Shown: positions 1 to 10,287 of the stretch, piece by piece
Layout: each line of letters opens with the position of its first letter
How positions within the stretch are numbered: position 1 is the stretch's first letter
DNA from: Dentipellis sp. KUC8613
Lineage: Eukaryota > Basidiomycota > Agaricomycetes > Russulales > Hericiaceae
Assembly: GCA_002286715.1 (NCBI GenBank)
Contig: NSJX01000017.1
Span: 1,303 to 62,903, forward strand
Length of the DNA: 61,601 nucleotides
Reading direction: 5' to 3'
Translations under genes and position numbers: made by a program
The notes under the pieces: model-generated
What the model saw: only the letters and a program-made list of their open reading frames with translations
What the model was told of the DNA's origin: nothing
Databases searched by the model: none

Positions 1-496
1 ACGTAGTGGCAGTGCAGCGTCATACCATATTGGGCCGTGGCTGTGATGACGTTGACGTACAGGAAACCCTTTCCTGTGTCTTTTATAAACTTAGGACCAC
101 ATCGTCGAGGTCCTCCGCATCCACCAGTCCCTCTGTCTGGGTGTCCAACGCTGGGCCAACAGGTTGGCCAACAGCTTGCAGTAGGCGGGGGGTTCGGTTT
201 CACATACATAGTTTTTTGCACCTGTACAAGCTTCTTGCATAGAGTCCGATGAATGACAGTAATGTGACTTTCTTGGCTTCAGAAAGAAATATGAATTGAG
301 CAGTGGAATAAGTATACTTAATATAACCATATGTGAGAACCTTTTGTCCCAAGCATTAAGTATCCATACGGAAAGCTTCACGAATGTCAATTGTGAAGAT
401 TACAACATGCCATGGGGCTTCACGAATGTAAACCATGAAGATGACTAGATCGTGCTTTCCAACATCAGATTTGATTGATCATCTGTCTCGCAGCCC
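1..496. other. no gene recognised
   Basis: Only short overlapping open frames without family resemblance. It borders the minisatellite tracts that follow. I see no RNA gene or complete coding exon. Confidence 0.5.
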
Positions 497-690
497 GGGC
501 ATCGATGCTGCCCGCCATGCCCACTCAGGCTGCGGCACCGCCCTGTCACACACACGGGCATCGACGCTGCCCGCTGCTGCACCTTCTGCAGGCGCCCATC
601 CACGTGCGCAGGCATTGACGCTGCCCGCTGCTTCATCACTGTCCGCAGGCACCTGACCACGTGCACAGGCATCGACACTGCCCGAGTGCT
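497..690. repeat. degenerate tandem repeat, ~55-nt unit
   Basis: A phrase close to GGCATCGACGCTGCCCGC recurs four times, at roughly 499, 558, 615 and 669, with spacers ending in CACGTGC-like sequence. Units differ in length by a few bases and by substitutions. Open frames cross it on both strands, as expected for a GC-rich tandem array, and I do not read it as coding. Confidence 0.75.
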
Positions 691-730
691 GCACCCCCAC
701 TCACCAACCGCACGACTAGCACACCTTCGA

Positions 731-970
731 TGCTGGGTGCAGCGCTAGGTGCAGTGCTAGGTGCAGTGCTAGGTGCAGCCCTAGGTGCAGCCCTAGGTGC
801 AGCCCTAGGTGCAGCCCTAGGTGCAGCCCTAGGTGCAGCCGAAGGTGCAGCCGTAGGTGCAGCGCTAGGTGGTGTGCTGGGTGCAGTGCTAGGTAATGTG
901 CTGGGTGCAGCGCTAGGTGGTGTGCCAGGTGCAGCTCTAGGTGCAGCCCTAGGTAGTGCACTGGGTAGGT
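731..970. repeat. 12-nt minisatellite, about 20 units
   Basis: The unit GGTGCAGCCCTA (variants with AGCGCTA, AGTGCTA and GTGTGCTG) repeats without interruption for about 240 bp. Because 12 is a multiple of 3, several frames stay open: one + frame reads as repeated LGAA/LGAV and the minus frames as repeated APRA or LHLG. Five central units are identical, suggesting recent slippage or unequal exchange. No start context, splice signal or neighbouring exon supports translation. Confidence 0.9.
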
Positions 971-1175
971 GGTGTGCTAGATGCAAGGTTGAGTCGAGGT
1001 TTCTTCACCCCAGGCAGTACCTAGAGAGTCTCATAACCCAACCCTCATGCGCTCAGTCAGCTGCTCACTAAGGCTGATTGGTAAGGCTCCCCAGTCACAT
1101 GCCTCGCTTAGATATCAGGTCTCGCTTAGATATATAAACCCCCCATGTAGCGACCCTAGCCCCTTAACTCAACCT

Positions 1176-1252
1176 CTTGGTTATTGGGCTAGGTAAGCAC
1201 TCAAACTTTGTAGTACTCAGTAGTAGTAATGCTAACTTGGTTATTGGGCTAG
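1176..1252. repeat. 17-bp direct repeat beside a TATA-like element
   Basis: CTTGGTTATTGGGCTAG occurs at 1176-1192 and again at 1236-1252. A TATATAAA-like run lies just upstream, near 1128-1136. The layout could be a worn long terminal repeat or promoter, but no reverse transcriptase, primer-binding site or second LTR is visible, so its origin is unknown. Confidence 0.5.
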
Positions 1253-2049
1253 CTTGTCGCGCGTCAGCATGCTCTGCAGTAGTTGACCTTAGTCGTCGCT
1301 CTGCGCCTTGTCGAGGTTTTCCTCTTTCAGCTTGATTCTAGTCGCGTCGAGTTAGTCTCCGCGACAGCAATGGCTGGCATCGCCTGTTTGACAAAATATG
1401 CTGAATCATGCTATATTCTCATAATCAATCCATGCAGGGGTCGAATTGATTGGATTGTGGATTTTAGGCGATGAACCTGCTGGGGGTGTAGAGGGGGATC
1501 CATGCACGTGAACTGACCACTTTTTTTGACTCCGCCTTTAATCTCCGTCTCGGTAACATCCGGCTGCGCCACTCGATATCTCATTGGTACCACTCTCCTC
1601 GGATACGGAGCGCAAGGATCCCCCCTCTAGAACGGCTGGGAACGAGACTAAGGGGCTTCCATTTCAGCGAGCTGATGCCTAACTAGATAAGCGTGATGTG
1701 CATTGATCTTACTACCTAGTTAGATATCAACAGGAAGTGGCATAGGTGGACCCTTCGGAGACGCATACTTCCCGTAGTAGGTTCTTTCTCAAGTGAATCA
1801 CTCCATATAAAATATTTTGGGGAGGTTACAAGTCGGTGCAAGATAGTGCTTGGTTGCAATGACTATACAACAGAGTCGCGACTCGGAGGGAGTCGTGATC
1901 CCTTGTAATCCCTCTGAATCTTCTGCTCGGCTTGCAATCGGTGCAGGGGGGCCAAAATCTGTAACAAGCCAGCGCGGCTTTTTGTGATGGCCACACTGCC
2001 CACCCTGACTGCGTCCCAGCCTGTGTCTGCATCGTCCACAGCACACATG
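1253..2049. other. no gene recognised
   Basis: Unique-looking sequence with short open frames only. An imperfect hairpin around 1679-1723 (CTAACTAGATAAG against CTTACTACCTAGTTAG) is the only structure noticed. Confidence 0.4.
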
Positions 2050-2590
2050 CACATGCCCGCCCTTGTGCACCCGCGCCTGTAGCTCGCACGCTCGCCGTCA
2101 CTCGACCTCCTTCACCTCAGCCAGATGCACTGGCACACACGATCCTGTGATGCTTGTCTCCTCGGCCTCCCCATCCTCGCTCCTGCAGTGCAATTTCTTT
2201 GCCATCAGCCGGGAAACGAGCGAGGGCTGGTGGGGCACGAGGCGGCGAGAGGGCGCACAAGCAGCACGAGCGAGCGGCGCAGGAGCAGCGTGAGGGTGGC
2301 GCGAGCGAGGCAGTGTGGCCACCAGACAGCGCAAGCGACGCGACACGGGGGCACTTTGAGCAAGGGCCACTGGGCCGCTGGGGTACGCACAGGCGGTGCA
2401 GGCGAGAGAGAGGCGGCGTGAATGACATGGGGTGAGGGCAACACAGGAGAGGGCATACAAGGGCGGCGCGGCGCGAGAGAGGGTGCATGAGAGCAGCGTG
2501 AGGCCGGCGTGAACAGCAGGAGCGGCACGAGAGAAGCGTGTGAGACGCGAGAGACGGTGCGAGCCTAGGCGGCTCAAGCAAGGCGATGCG
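2050..2590. repeat. GC-rich degenerate repeat tract (left block)
   Basis: Dense recurrence of GCGAGAGAGG, GCGTGAG and GGCGCACGAG-like words on the + strand. Long minus-strand frames rich in Ser, Arg, Ala, Leu and Cys cross it but resemble no protein family. The texture is the same as the arms of the TIR element at 58.4-61.5 kb, so this may be a decayed relative of it. Together with the block at 3080-3230 it brackets the KRE6-like fragment. Confidence 0.55.
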
Positions 2591-2670
2591 GGGGCAGGGC
2601 CGGTATGCAAAGGCCGTGTGAGCACGAGCGACAGGGTGACGCGGTGTATCTGCAACACGCTTCACACCAC

Positions 2671-3062
2671 CTGCTGGACTTCATGCCGTCCAACCAATGC
2701 ATCTCCTTCTGCGAAAGCGTGATCTCGAGCGTGCCGCCCTTGGTGATGATTGTGGCGGGGTTGTACCACACCATGTTATTTGTCTGCCAGTGGTGCAGGT
2801 CGACCGCCTCCCAGTACGAGTCGTCGCCCGGGTAGAACGTGCGCCCGAGCATGTTGAATTCGTCTGAGAACACGCACTGCATGTCGATGCCGTCGTCGTC
2901 GAACGATGGCCGCGTGTGCGCATGGCTCGGCGTCTCGACATTGATCATGCCCCAGCTGCCTATGTTCAGCACCTGTCCACACACGTCCGGGGGCGTCAGA
3001 GGGGCACACCGATGGCATCACGCCGCGTGGGGGAGGCTCACCTGTTCGGTCCCATTGATCCC
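2671..3062 (-). pseudogene. KRE6/SKN1-like gene fragment (GH16, truncated)
   Basis: A minus-strand fragment of the beta-1,6-glucan synthesis-associated (KRE6/SKN1, GH16-like) family. Two exon pieces are readable. 3062-3042 encodes INGTEQ and ends at a GT donor. After an intron (3041-2973), 2972-2671 encodes VLNIGSWGMINVETP, the hallmark VFSDEFN, GRTFYPGDDSYWEAVDL and TLSQKEMHWLDG. It then stops at a donor-like AG/GTGGTG just before the position where relatives continue with WNKFCF. The N-terminal membrane anchor and the catalytic ExDxxE region are absent. Its wording differs from the complete KRE6 gene at 15.5-18.4 kb, so it derives from another paralogue. The retained intron argues for DNA-level capture rather than retroposition. 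It is flanked on both sides by GC-rich repeat tracts. Confidence 0.8.
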
Positions 3063-3079
3063 GCCAAGGAAGATGCATG

Positions 3080-3230
3080 ATGGCGGCGTGAGCGAGGGCG
3101 GCTGGGATGCACGAGCGAGGGTAGCTGGGACACGAGAGAGGGCAGCGGGCCGGCAGCAGCGGCGCGAGAGAGGATGTCAAGGAGGTGGCCTTGCACAGGC
3201 ACGAACGAGGCAAGACGCCATGCGAGCGCA
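3080..3230. repeat. GC-rich degenerate repeat tract (right block)
   Basis: Same word composition as the tract at 2050-2590 (GGCGGCGTGAGCGAGGGC, GCGAGAGAGG). It abuts the outer end of the KRE6-like fragment. Confidence 0.5.
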
Positions 3231-3553
3231 CTGGTGGACGCGGCGGTGCAGAGACAAGTGTTGGAAGATCAGCCTGGCTGATAGTGTAACATCACTGAAT
3301 ATGGTCAAGGTCTCAGCACGCGTGCGATCAAGTTATTCCCGTACATTGGTGACACTCCACGTTCAGAATGTGCACCGGCAGTACCACAGCAAGAGATGTA
3401 ACAGGTATGGTACCACTTGAACCGGAAAGTACACTCGTCTAAGACCCTGCACAATATCTCAAAAAAATGCTGAATCTAAAAAAAGGTACAGTCCATGAGC
3501 ACAAGTGGTAAAAGACACAACGCATATAGGTGATCACAAGAAGACCGCAGGGA
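3231..3553. other. intergenic, nothing recognised
   Basis: Lies downstream of the DUF6534-type gene. Short open frames only. Confidence 0.4.
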
Positions 3554-5549
3554 TCATTGCGGCGAAGGCGATGAGTTAGTTGATATGACACGGCCCGATG
3601 GGCCATCAATATCGTATTGAATCGTCTTCTCGACATTGATCTGGAGCTATGACAGAGGTCAGTGTCTTCGAAGAGCAAAAAGTAGGATGTAACATACCTT
3701 GGTACCAGTCTGCTCAGCCGACTTGACAAGAAATAGTCAGGAGGCAGAAGATAAGAGGAAGAACATGACTGACCAGATCCTGAGCACCGTTGTTACCGCG
3801 GCGAAACGAATTCGGGAACATGACAGACATGGGGTGATCACTTCCCGATTGTGCTGAGCGTCCTCTGAGAGTCTTCCGCGTGTTCAGCCTTGTGGTGCGG
3901 AAGCGAGGTTAATGCTTCGCCGTAGTCAATGCAAGGCGATGAACATACGTCGCAAGAAGCGAGTTTGCATACACTGAGCTAGTCGTCAATAACAGAAGAT
4001 GCAGAATGATTCCAAGGCGTACATTTTGTGATTGTAAAATGCAGTCCAAGGAAGATCAATGTATGCGGCTTGACAAGCCACTGAGAACAACTGTAAGTGA
4101 CCGAGGATTAAAGGAGGGAAGTAGAATATTTACCATGACCATAGATAAGATGGTTGTGATGCTGCAAGACTAGAATCAGTCAAGCCTCGATTCGACAGAT
4201 GGCATTCTATACCAAGTAAGAGCGCCGTTGTTGAATGTATGAATCATGATAACATTGATGACGTGGTCAACAGTGCTACGGTAGACCCAAATCAGATGGC
4301 ACATAAGATGCATAGGCAGATCACATACCCGAGAGCGGATCGGCTCGTCTGGAGGAGGTAGACGAGCGAACCTGCGATAAGAATGTCGAGCGCCGACGAT
4401 AGCGCCAGACCCATGGTGATACACCACTAGAATGATGCGCTCCTCCGTCATTGTATACCGTAACAATCCGAGAACACAACGCACCGAGAACTGGTGTATG
4501 AAGATTGACCAACGACCCAACCGCATCATCGAGGATGTCGTGACTGCAAAAATGATAAGTATAGGGCTCCGACTTTAGTGCGAGGCATAGAGGACGCACC
4601 CATGGCTAAAGCTGAACTCAAGTTCGTGGGGATGAGTAACGAAGGTGAATAATTGACGGGCAAGTTGCATACCTAATCTAACGATGGCAAGGAACACCTG
4701 GGTTTATGATCAGCGAACTAGCCGCAGACCTATACCAGCGACACTAACCAAAGGCGCGGTAATCCAGTAGTTACTTTTGCTAACTAGAACGTCTGTCAGA
4801 ATCAGCATGCACAGAAGGTGACAGCGTGCTCACGTCGGAAGACCCGATGACAGAAGAAACTGTACGGGTAGTCAGCAACTGAATGACGGAAACGAGTTCT
4901 GGGACATTACAGATGCACAACAACAGTGACGAGCGCCTTCAGAACTGTCAGCGGACATCTTATAGATGAGGACAAGTTGACTTACCGTGCAAGCGACCGT
5001 CAGCTACAATGAACGATGCAAAATTAAGCTAAGTGTCGAGCCATTGGGAAAACGCACGCACCGCAACGCTCCTGTAAGTGGCGCAATGAGAATTGTACAA
5101 GACAAAAAATAGATCGGTACACACGTATTGATGACATCCGCGACATCTCCATTCCCCCAGTTGAGAATGACATAGTCCCAGCTTGCAGATGAGATAAGGC
5201 AAGAATGGATCGCGTCCAGAAGCCTAGCATAGCCAATACTCAGAGAGGCTAACAATTCTATAACCATTTCGCTACTCACCATATAGTAGTAACCTGAACA
5301 ACAACAACCGACCGTGAATATCATTTGAATACTATGACAGAGCCGAACCTTACTATCGCCTTGATACGGAAAAGGTCCTTAGGGTATAGTTTGAAGTACA
5401 GAAACGTCTGGGCAGCAACAATACCAGAAAGACTGGTAACCGAGTCAGCGTACGATTCAAGCTTCAAACGAGTGGACTCACGCCACGGAAAGCATGCATC
5501 CCAGCAGAATCGCGCCCACCGTTGTTTGAACGTTGACGACGGCCGGCAT
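3554..5549 (-). CDS. DUF6534-type multi-pass membrane protein, 20 exons
   Basis: Assembled as 20 exons, 332 aa: 5482-5549, 5354-5432, 5280-5293, 5125-5223, 5062-5071, 4986-5003, 4911-4936, 4834-4859, 4749-4792, 4673-4697, 4600-4611, 4485-4543, 4329-4426, 4213-4275, 4134-4161, 4023-4090, 3949-3978, 3774-3888, 3698-3721, 3554-3646. Every junction is GT-AG and phases agree throughout. The start gives MPAVVNVQTTVGAILLGCML. The next stretches are family-like: VAAQTFLYFKLYPKD, WLLDAIHSCLISSASWDYV, LFFCHRVFR, ALDILIAGSLVYLLQTSRS, FNNGALT and VYANSLLATLNTRKTLRG. These match the basidiomycete DUF6534 layout of about seven helices followed by a short cytosolic tail. The function of the family is unknown. 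Five exons are 10-18 nt long, which is extreme. The exact edges of the smallest exons are inference; family membership is fairly secure. Confidence 0.8.
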
Positions 5550-6490
5550 TCTTGGCAGCGTAAGCAGGCACAGTGACGCCAAGCGTCTATAGAGCAGGCA
5601 ACCGGCGGGGGCAGCGGTTGCACGTCGAGATGCTCAAAGCCCCCGCTCGCGCGCATCGTGCGCTTTTGAAGGGTGTGGAGAGGACGTGCGGGGTCCTCAA
5701 TTCTGCCATCTGTCAAATAAGTAAGTAATGCAAAATGCGGGGAACGTGGCTACTACGGTACCTAGTGCCGCGGAAACGGATGAGGCCAGAAGCGGTTGGA
5801 AATGGATTTGGGGGAATGAGCAGCCGCGGGACGTGCTGTGAACGCGCGATTTCAAATGGACCTGCGCTCGAGGGCTGGAGCTTGAAGCTTGATTTCCCGG
5901 CGGTGCAATAAGTCACGATCCCATCAGCCGCGGCTTCCTCGGCAGCAGGGAGCATATGCATAACGATAGGCCCGTGTGGAGAGCCCATAGAGATACACAG
6001 GCACCTCAGTAAAAAGTGCTGCAACGCTCATCTCGCGAAAGACGTACGATGCGCCGAGTCAGGAACGACTACCGAAGCGAGCAATGAAGAGTCGGAAACT
6101 CGCGGACGTGGACGACAGATATGATGAGGATCGACGTGCTCTTGTGGTCAGCAGACCCTGTTACAGGCGGACAGGGCGTAAGCGAGTCGGGGAGGATCGA
6201 CATTGGTCTCCAGAGAGAATTGGGCCTTGGCCGATCCTCCGGTTGGTCAAGCGGAGCCTTGACACTTGGTACAGAAAGCACGTACACCATACCCAGCTCC
6301 ATTGCTCAACAGCTACACTTTCGTGATCCTCATATGTTAGTAGTCACATATTTGCGCACGAGTTGCACTGAATTGCAATCGAGAAGTAGATGCGCTAGGA
6401 TAACAATGCCAACTCGATTCACATACTTCATGGTTACATGACTTCTCCCGCTTTCATTTTCGTCTGTAATTCTTCTTCACCGTGGGGAGC
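5550..6490. other. intergenic, nothing recognised
   Basis: Contains the upstream region of the DUF6534-type gene and the 3' side of the superoxide dismutase gene. A 103-codon minus frame (5713-6024) and an 80-codon plus frame (6084-6326) have no family features or splice partners that I could find. Confidence 0.4.
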
Positions 6491-7300
6491 TTAGAGCTTG
6501 TACTGGCCAGAGAGGACCTCGTTGTAGCGCCTCTCAGCCTCCTGGAAGTCGATGACGTTCCAAATCGCGTTGAGGTACTGTACAAGGATGTGTTAACGAG
6601 GGGCTCGAGGTTGGCTAGGCAAGAGAAGTCGCTTACGTCGGCCTTGACGTTCAAGTACTGGAGGTAGAAGGCATGCTCCCAGATGTCGACGCCAATGACA
6701 GGGGCGTGCTGGGTGAGAGGATCCTGGTTGGCAGTCGTGACAATCTCGAGACTCTTCGTCTTCGGGTTCACAGCCTATCCGAGTGTTTGCGAAGTAAATA
6801 CCGGTATTCCAAAAAATAAGGAAATGAACAACGTACGAGCCAGCCCCAGCCAGAGCCCTGGATGCCGAGAGTCGCCGTGTTGAACTCCTTCTTCAGGTTA
6901 TCGAGGGATCCGAACTGCTTGGTGATGGCATCCTTCAAGGGACCTTCTTGGAGAACACCACCGTGTCCTTTCCCTTCAGCCTTCGAAGGTGCAAGGTTCT
7001 TCCAGAAAAGCGAGTGGTTAATGTGACCTGATCGCAATGAGATAAGTGTCGTTGGATAACACGATCGTACAGAAGTTACAAGATGAGAGGAGACGCACCA
7101 CCACCGTTGAACTTGAGTGCCGCGTGAAGAGCAATGCGAGCACGAGGAGAAGAGGCAGAGGCGTAGCCTTGTTCAGCGGCGTTGAGCGCGTTCACGTAGG
7201 TCTGGTGGTGCTTCTTGTGGTGAAGCTCCATGATCTGACGAGAGATGTAGGGCTCGAGGCCATCGTAGGCGTAAGGGAGTTCGGGAAGAGTGTGCGACAT
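6491..7300 (-). CDS. manganese superoxide dismutase
   Basis: Four exons (7099-7300, 6837-7027, 6637-6774, 6491-6577), 205 aa, converting superoxide to oxygen and hydrogen peroxide. It begins [20 protein letters not shown] with no mitochondrial presequence, so a cytosolic location is likely; fungi commonly have such a short form besides the mitochondrial enzyme. Metal ligands read as His27 (in HHKKHHQTY), the His of HINHSLFW, and Asp161 and His165 (in DIWEHAFY). Length and motifs fit the iron/manganese SOD family, and the typical manganese-type GWGWL is present. The protein ends EVLSGQYKL. It shares an 800-bp divergent upstream region with the F-box gene on the plus strand. Confidence 0.95.
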
Positions 7301-8106
7301 ATTGCAAGGGATCGTAGATGCAAAGTGGTTTGGTTGTTGACAAGAGAGCAGATATCGATCGATGCTCAAGCGGCTAAGCGCCCATTAGGACATCGGATGA
7401 CGTAGCGCGTCTTGAAACCATCTCTTTTCCCCATCCCTCAATTCCTCGCAAAGTCTCTCGCTGCATATTATCTGCTTCCCTCAAATGAAGAAATTTGACC
7501 CCATAAGAACGCAGAATAGGAGACTTTGTAGCACTATGTGGTACCATCGGCATTGTCAAAGACTGAGTCGTTTTCGGGCCAACACTGATTTCGAGTCGGT
7601 TTGTGTCGTCTATCTGCTGGCGTAAGTACTTACTATCGATCGTACAGACGTACATCTCGATTAATCACTACAAACTAAGACGATATCTTGTGTAGTCAGT
7701 CTACGAAGATGTTCATTCAACCCTTCTCGACTCCTCGCTCTGTGAATACTAACGGTGGGAAAACCGCCGGTAAGTACAATAAGCCGCAAAGCTCAAGTTG
7801 TTATGCGTTCTGAGGGGAGAATAGGCTCGTCGTCTTGTGACGTTGCCCTGCTAACGATTTCGTAGTGTCTCAAGCATACAGTTTGCGCAGCAGCGCTTCA
7901 ATTGTCTCTTTGTGGCAACGTTCTGCGCGCTCGCGACTATCGCTATGCCCACGGCAGTTAACACACAATTAGGATGTCCGTCAAGTTTTGTGTACATCTG
8001 ATATATAAGGGACCGCAGATTAAGGCGTGCGCCCGGCATGCAACCTACACACTCTACTGGCGCACCGCGCACTCATCAACCTCGCTACCGTCTTCTGACT
8101 GATCAA
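7301..8106. promoter_or_regulatory. divergent promoter region (SOD / F-box)
   Basis: The intergenic stretch between the two start codons. A TATATAAG box at 8002-8009 lies about 100 bp before the F-box start codon and probably serves it. I found no clear stress-response element for the SOD side. Confidence 0.5.
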
Positions 8107-9915
8107 ATGCCGTCTCAGGGCATGTCTAGGCATGTCTCCGCCAGCGCAGTCCCAGCACGGAGCCGTCGTCCAACCGATATGACATCCAGGCTACCGAGCG
8201 AGATACTTTCCAGCATATTTCAACCACTAGATGTGCCGTCCTTAGTCAATTCTAAGCAGGTATGAGCTCATCAGTCTTATGGCTGAAGTGGCATGCTTAC
8301 CTTCAACGATTGTACTTTCAAGGTCTCTCGGCGTTGGAGAACAGCGATACAGAGCAGCTCCGCTCATAGTTACGACATCGCGCTTGCGGCGGCGGGTCTG
8401 AACATTGGACCCCCGTCTCAACTCTCATCCAGAAGAAGACTGCAAATAATCCAGGATTACGAACGTGCATGGCACGTGTTCCCACTTGGACCATATATCA
8501 CCATCCCGAAGCTATCAGGAAATGACCTTCGTGTCAAGGCATCGGGAAACATCATCGTACAGGCCATCCCAGCAGACCGTATCCTCTCCATCACTAGGTT
8601 TTTTTCACTTCGATTGCAAGCTGACGAACAATCAAAAACTGTGACTTACAAGATGACAGAGTCGTTCGATGATTTCTTGGTAGATGCCGCACAGGATCTC
8701 CTGGTTCTTCGGGAACTATCTCCTCAACCTCAGTACGCATCTTCCCAGCACATAGCATTATAAATTGGCTAATGCCCCTTCAGAGCCGGTGATCATAGTC
8801 TGCAGTTGCATATCAAAACTCTCAGCACGGCTGGGGCCCATCCGGACTCGGTGTCTTATTCCGAATCTTTCATCTGGACTCCCTTTTCTAAGGCCCAGGA
8901 CCGGAAACACGACATCGCAATTGCTGGAGATCACATTCTGATAATGTGTATAGAATATGGTACTAGCTTCAAAGGACGCAGTTCGTTCATAGTCTGGAAC
9001 TGGAAAACAGGAGAAACCCGACTCGTGAGCTTTTTGTGGTTGAGAGCATCCTTCCACAGCAGCTCACTCATCAGCATTCACCAGAAGCTACGCTTGGACG
9101 AACCTGCACAATGCAATTTTCTTGATGTTCACCATGTTCTTGTTATGTATCAATACTCTGAAGACCGTCAAATAACGGTATACGACCTCTTCACCTCTCA
9201 GAATGCATGGACTGGGGACTCCCCGTACTGCTGCCGCTTCGTATTAGCCGAACCTGATGAATCTATGGCTTGGCCCATAACCGTGCATAAAATCGCTTCG
9301 AGCACGACGTTCCATTCGTGGAACAGTTCCTCCGCCTATAGTCGCCACCTTCCCGACAGTCTAATTCGGCTTATTATTCAAGATGAAGACATCGCGCTAG
9401 ACGAAGACGAAGACCCCGTATACAGGGCGATTGAATTCACTATACCCACGTCTTGCCTGATACGTCTCGTCCTCACTGCACCTTCTCGGGGACACACTTA
9501 CGACTGGCACACATGGGGGCCCGGAAACGCTTATGTTGTCGACAAGGAAGGAATGTGGTACGATGAGCCCGAGTTTGCCATGGTGGGAACACGCTCATTC
9601 CACTTGGAACGAACCGACGGCGAGATGTATCTGTGTATCCGGGACTTTGATAGGAAGCGTGTGCGGGAGCGGATGGCTGACGACGACGCAGACCCGGACC
9701 TGCAGACGTGGTCGATTCTCCATCAGTTGGCGCCTCAGAGTATACAAACTGTCAGCTCCTTACCTCTTCTCCGCCGCAAGGTTCGAGTTCCCCAGCTGGA
9801 TCATATACCGGACCCCTGTTACTGCGATATACTGGCGACCGAGGACGCGGTGATCATGCATAGGTTCTCCTCTGTGAGCGATTCATCGCTTTCGCGACCA
9901 TTTCAGACGCGCTGA
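8107..9915 (+). CDS. F-box domain protein
   Basis: Three exons (8107-8259, 8323-8732, 8784-9915), 564 aa. An F-box-like segment follows a short N-terminal tail: RLPSEILSSIFQPLDVPSLV, then VSRRWRTAIQ after intron 1. In related proteins this helix bundle binds Skp1 and makes the protein a substrate adaptor of an SCF ubiquitin ligase. The long remainder has no repeat that I recognise, which is usual for the large basidiomycete F-box family. An in-frame ATG at 8038 is also possible, but it sits only about 30 bp after the TATA box, so 8107 is preferred. The substrate is unknown. Confidence 0.75.
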
Positions 9916-10287
9916 TACCTTTCGAAGCGTCTACCGCAAGACAAGTCCGTTATTGTATTGCCGTTGCGATCAAGTCTAACACAATGATGCCGCCCCATGT
10001 AACCTTGAAGAATGTATTCAAGATATCGTAGCGTCCTAATGATAACATATATTCATCCATTCGGAAATGAAGCGCGACCAAAATTTGGAAGTGCGGGGTC
10101 TGCCTGCGGAAGACGACCCCACTGAACAACGTTCCTAATCCTTAGTTCGCTCGAGCATACTCGCTATTCGTCCTCTGACAGTAGTACATACTGGTAGGTT
10201 GAGCTACGCATAAAAATACATTCTGGTTCACCGTAGCTGGGGGCCGTCAAGAAGAGCAAGGTGATTTGCAGGTTTTCTTGAAGAAAT
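9916..10287. other. convergent intergenic region
   Basis: 3' regions of the F-box gene and of the MetE-like gene. No other feature seen. Confidence 0.5.

Noticed and set aside
661..1071. 136-codon frame with repeated LGAA, as a possible glycine-alanine repeat protein
   Set aside because: It is produced by the 12-nt minisatellite; equally long frames exist on the other strand and there is no splice or family context.
1080..1330. Possible solo LTR of a retrotransposon
   Set aside because: Only a TATA-like box and a 17-bp direct repeat are visible; no primer-binding site, paired LTR or coding remnant supports it.
2098..2665. Two overlapping 180-codon minus frames
   Set aside because: Both come from a GC-rich degenerate repeat tract and resemble no protein.
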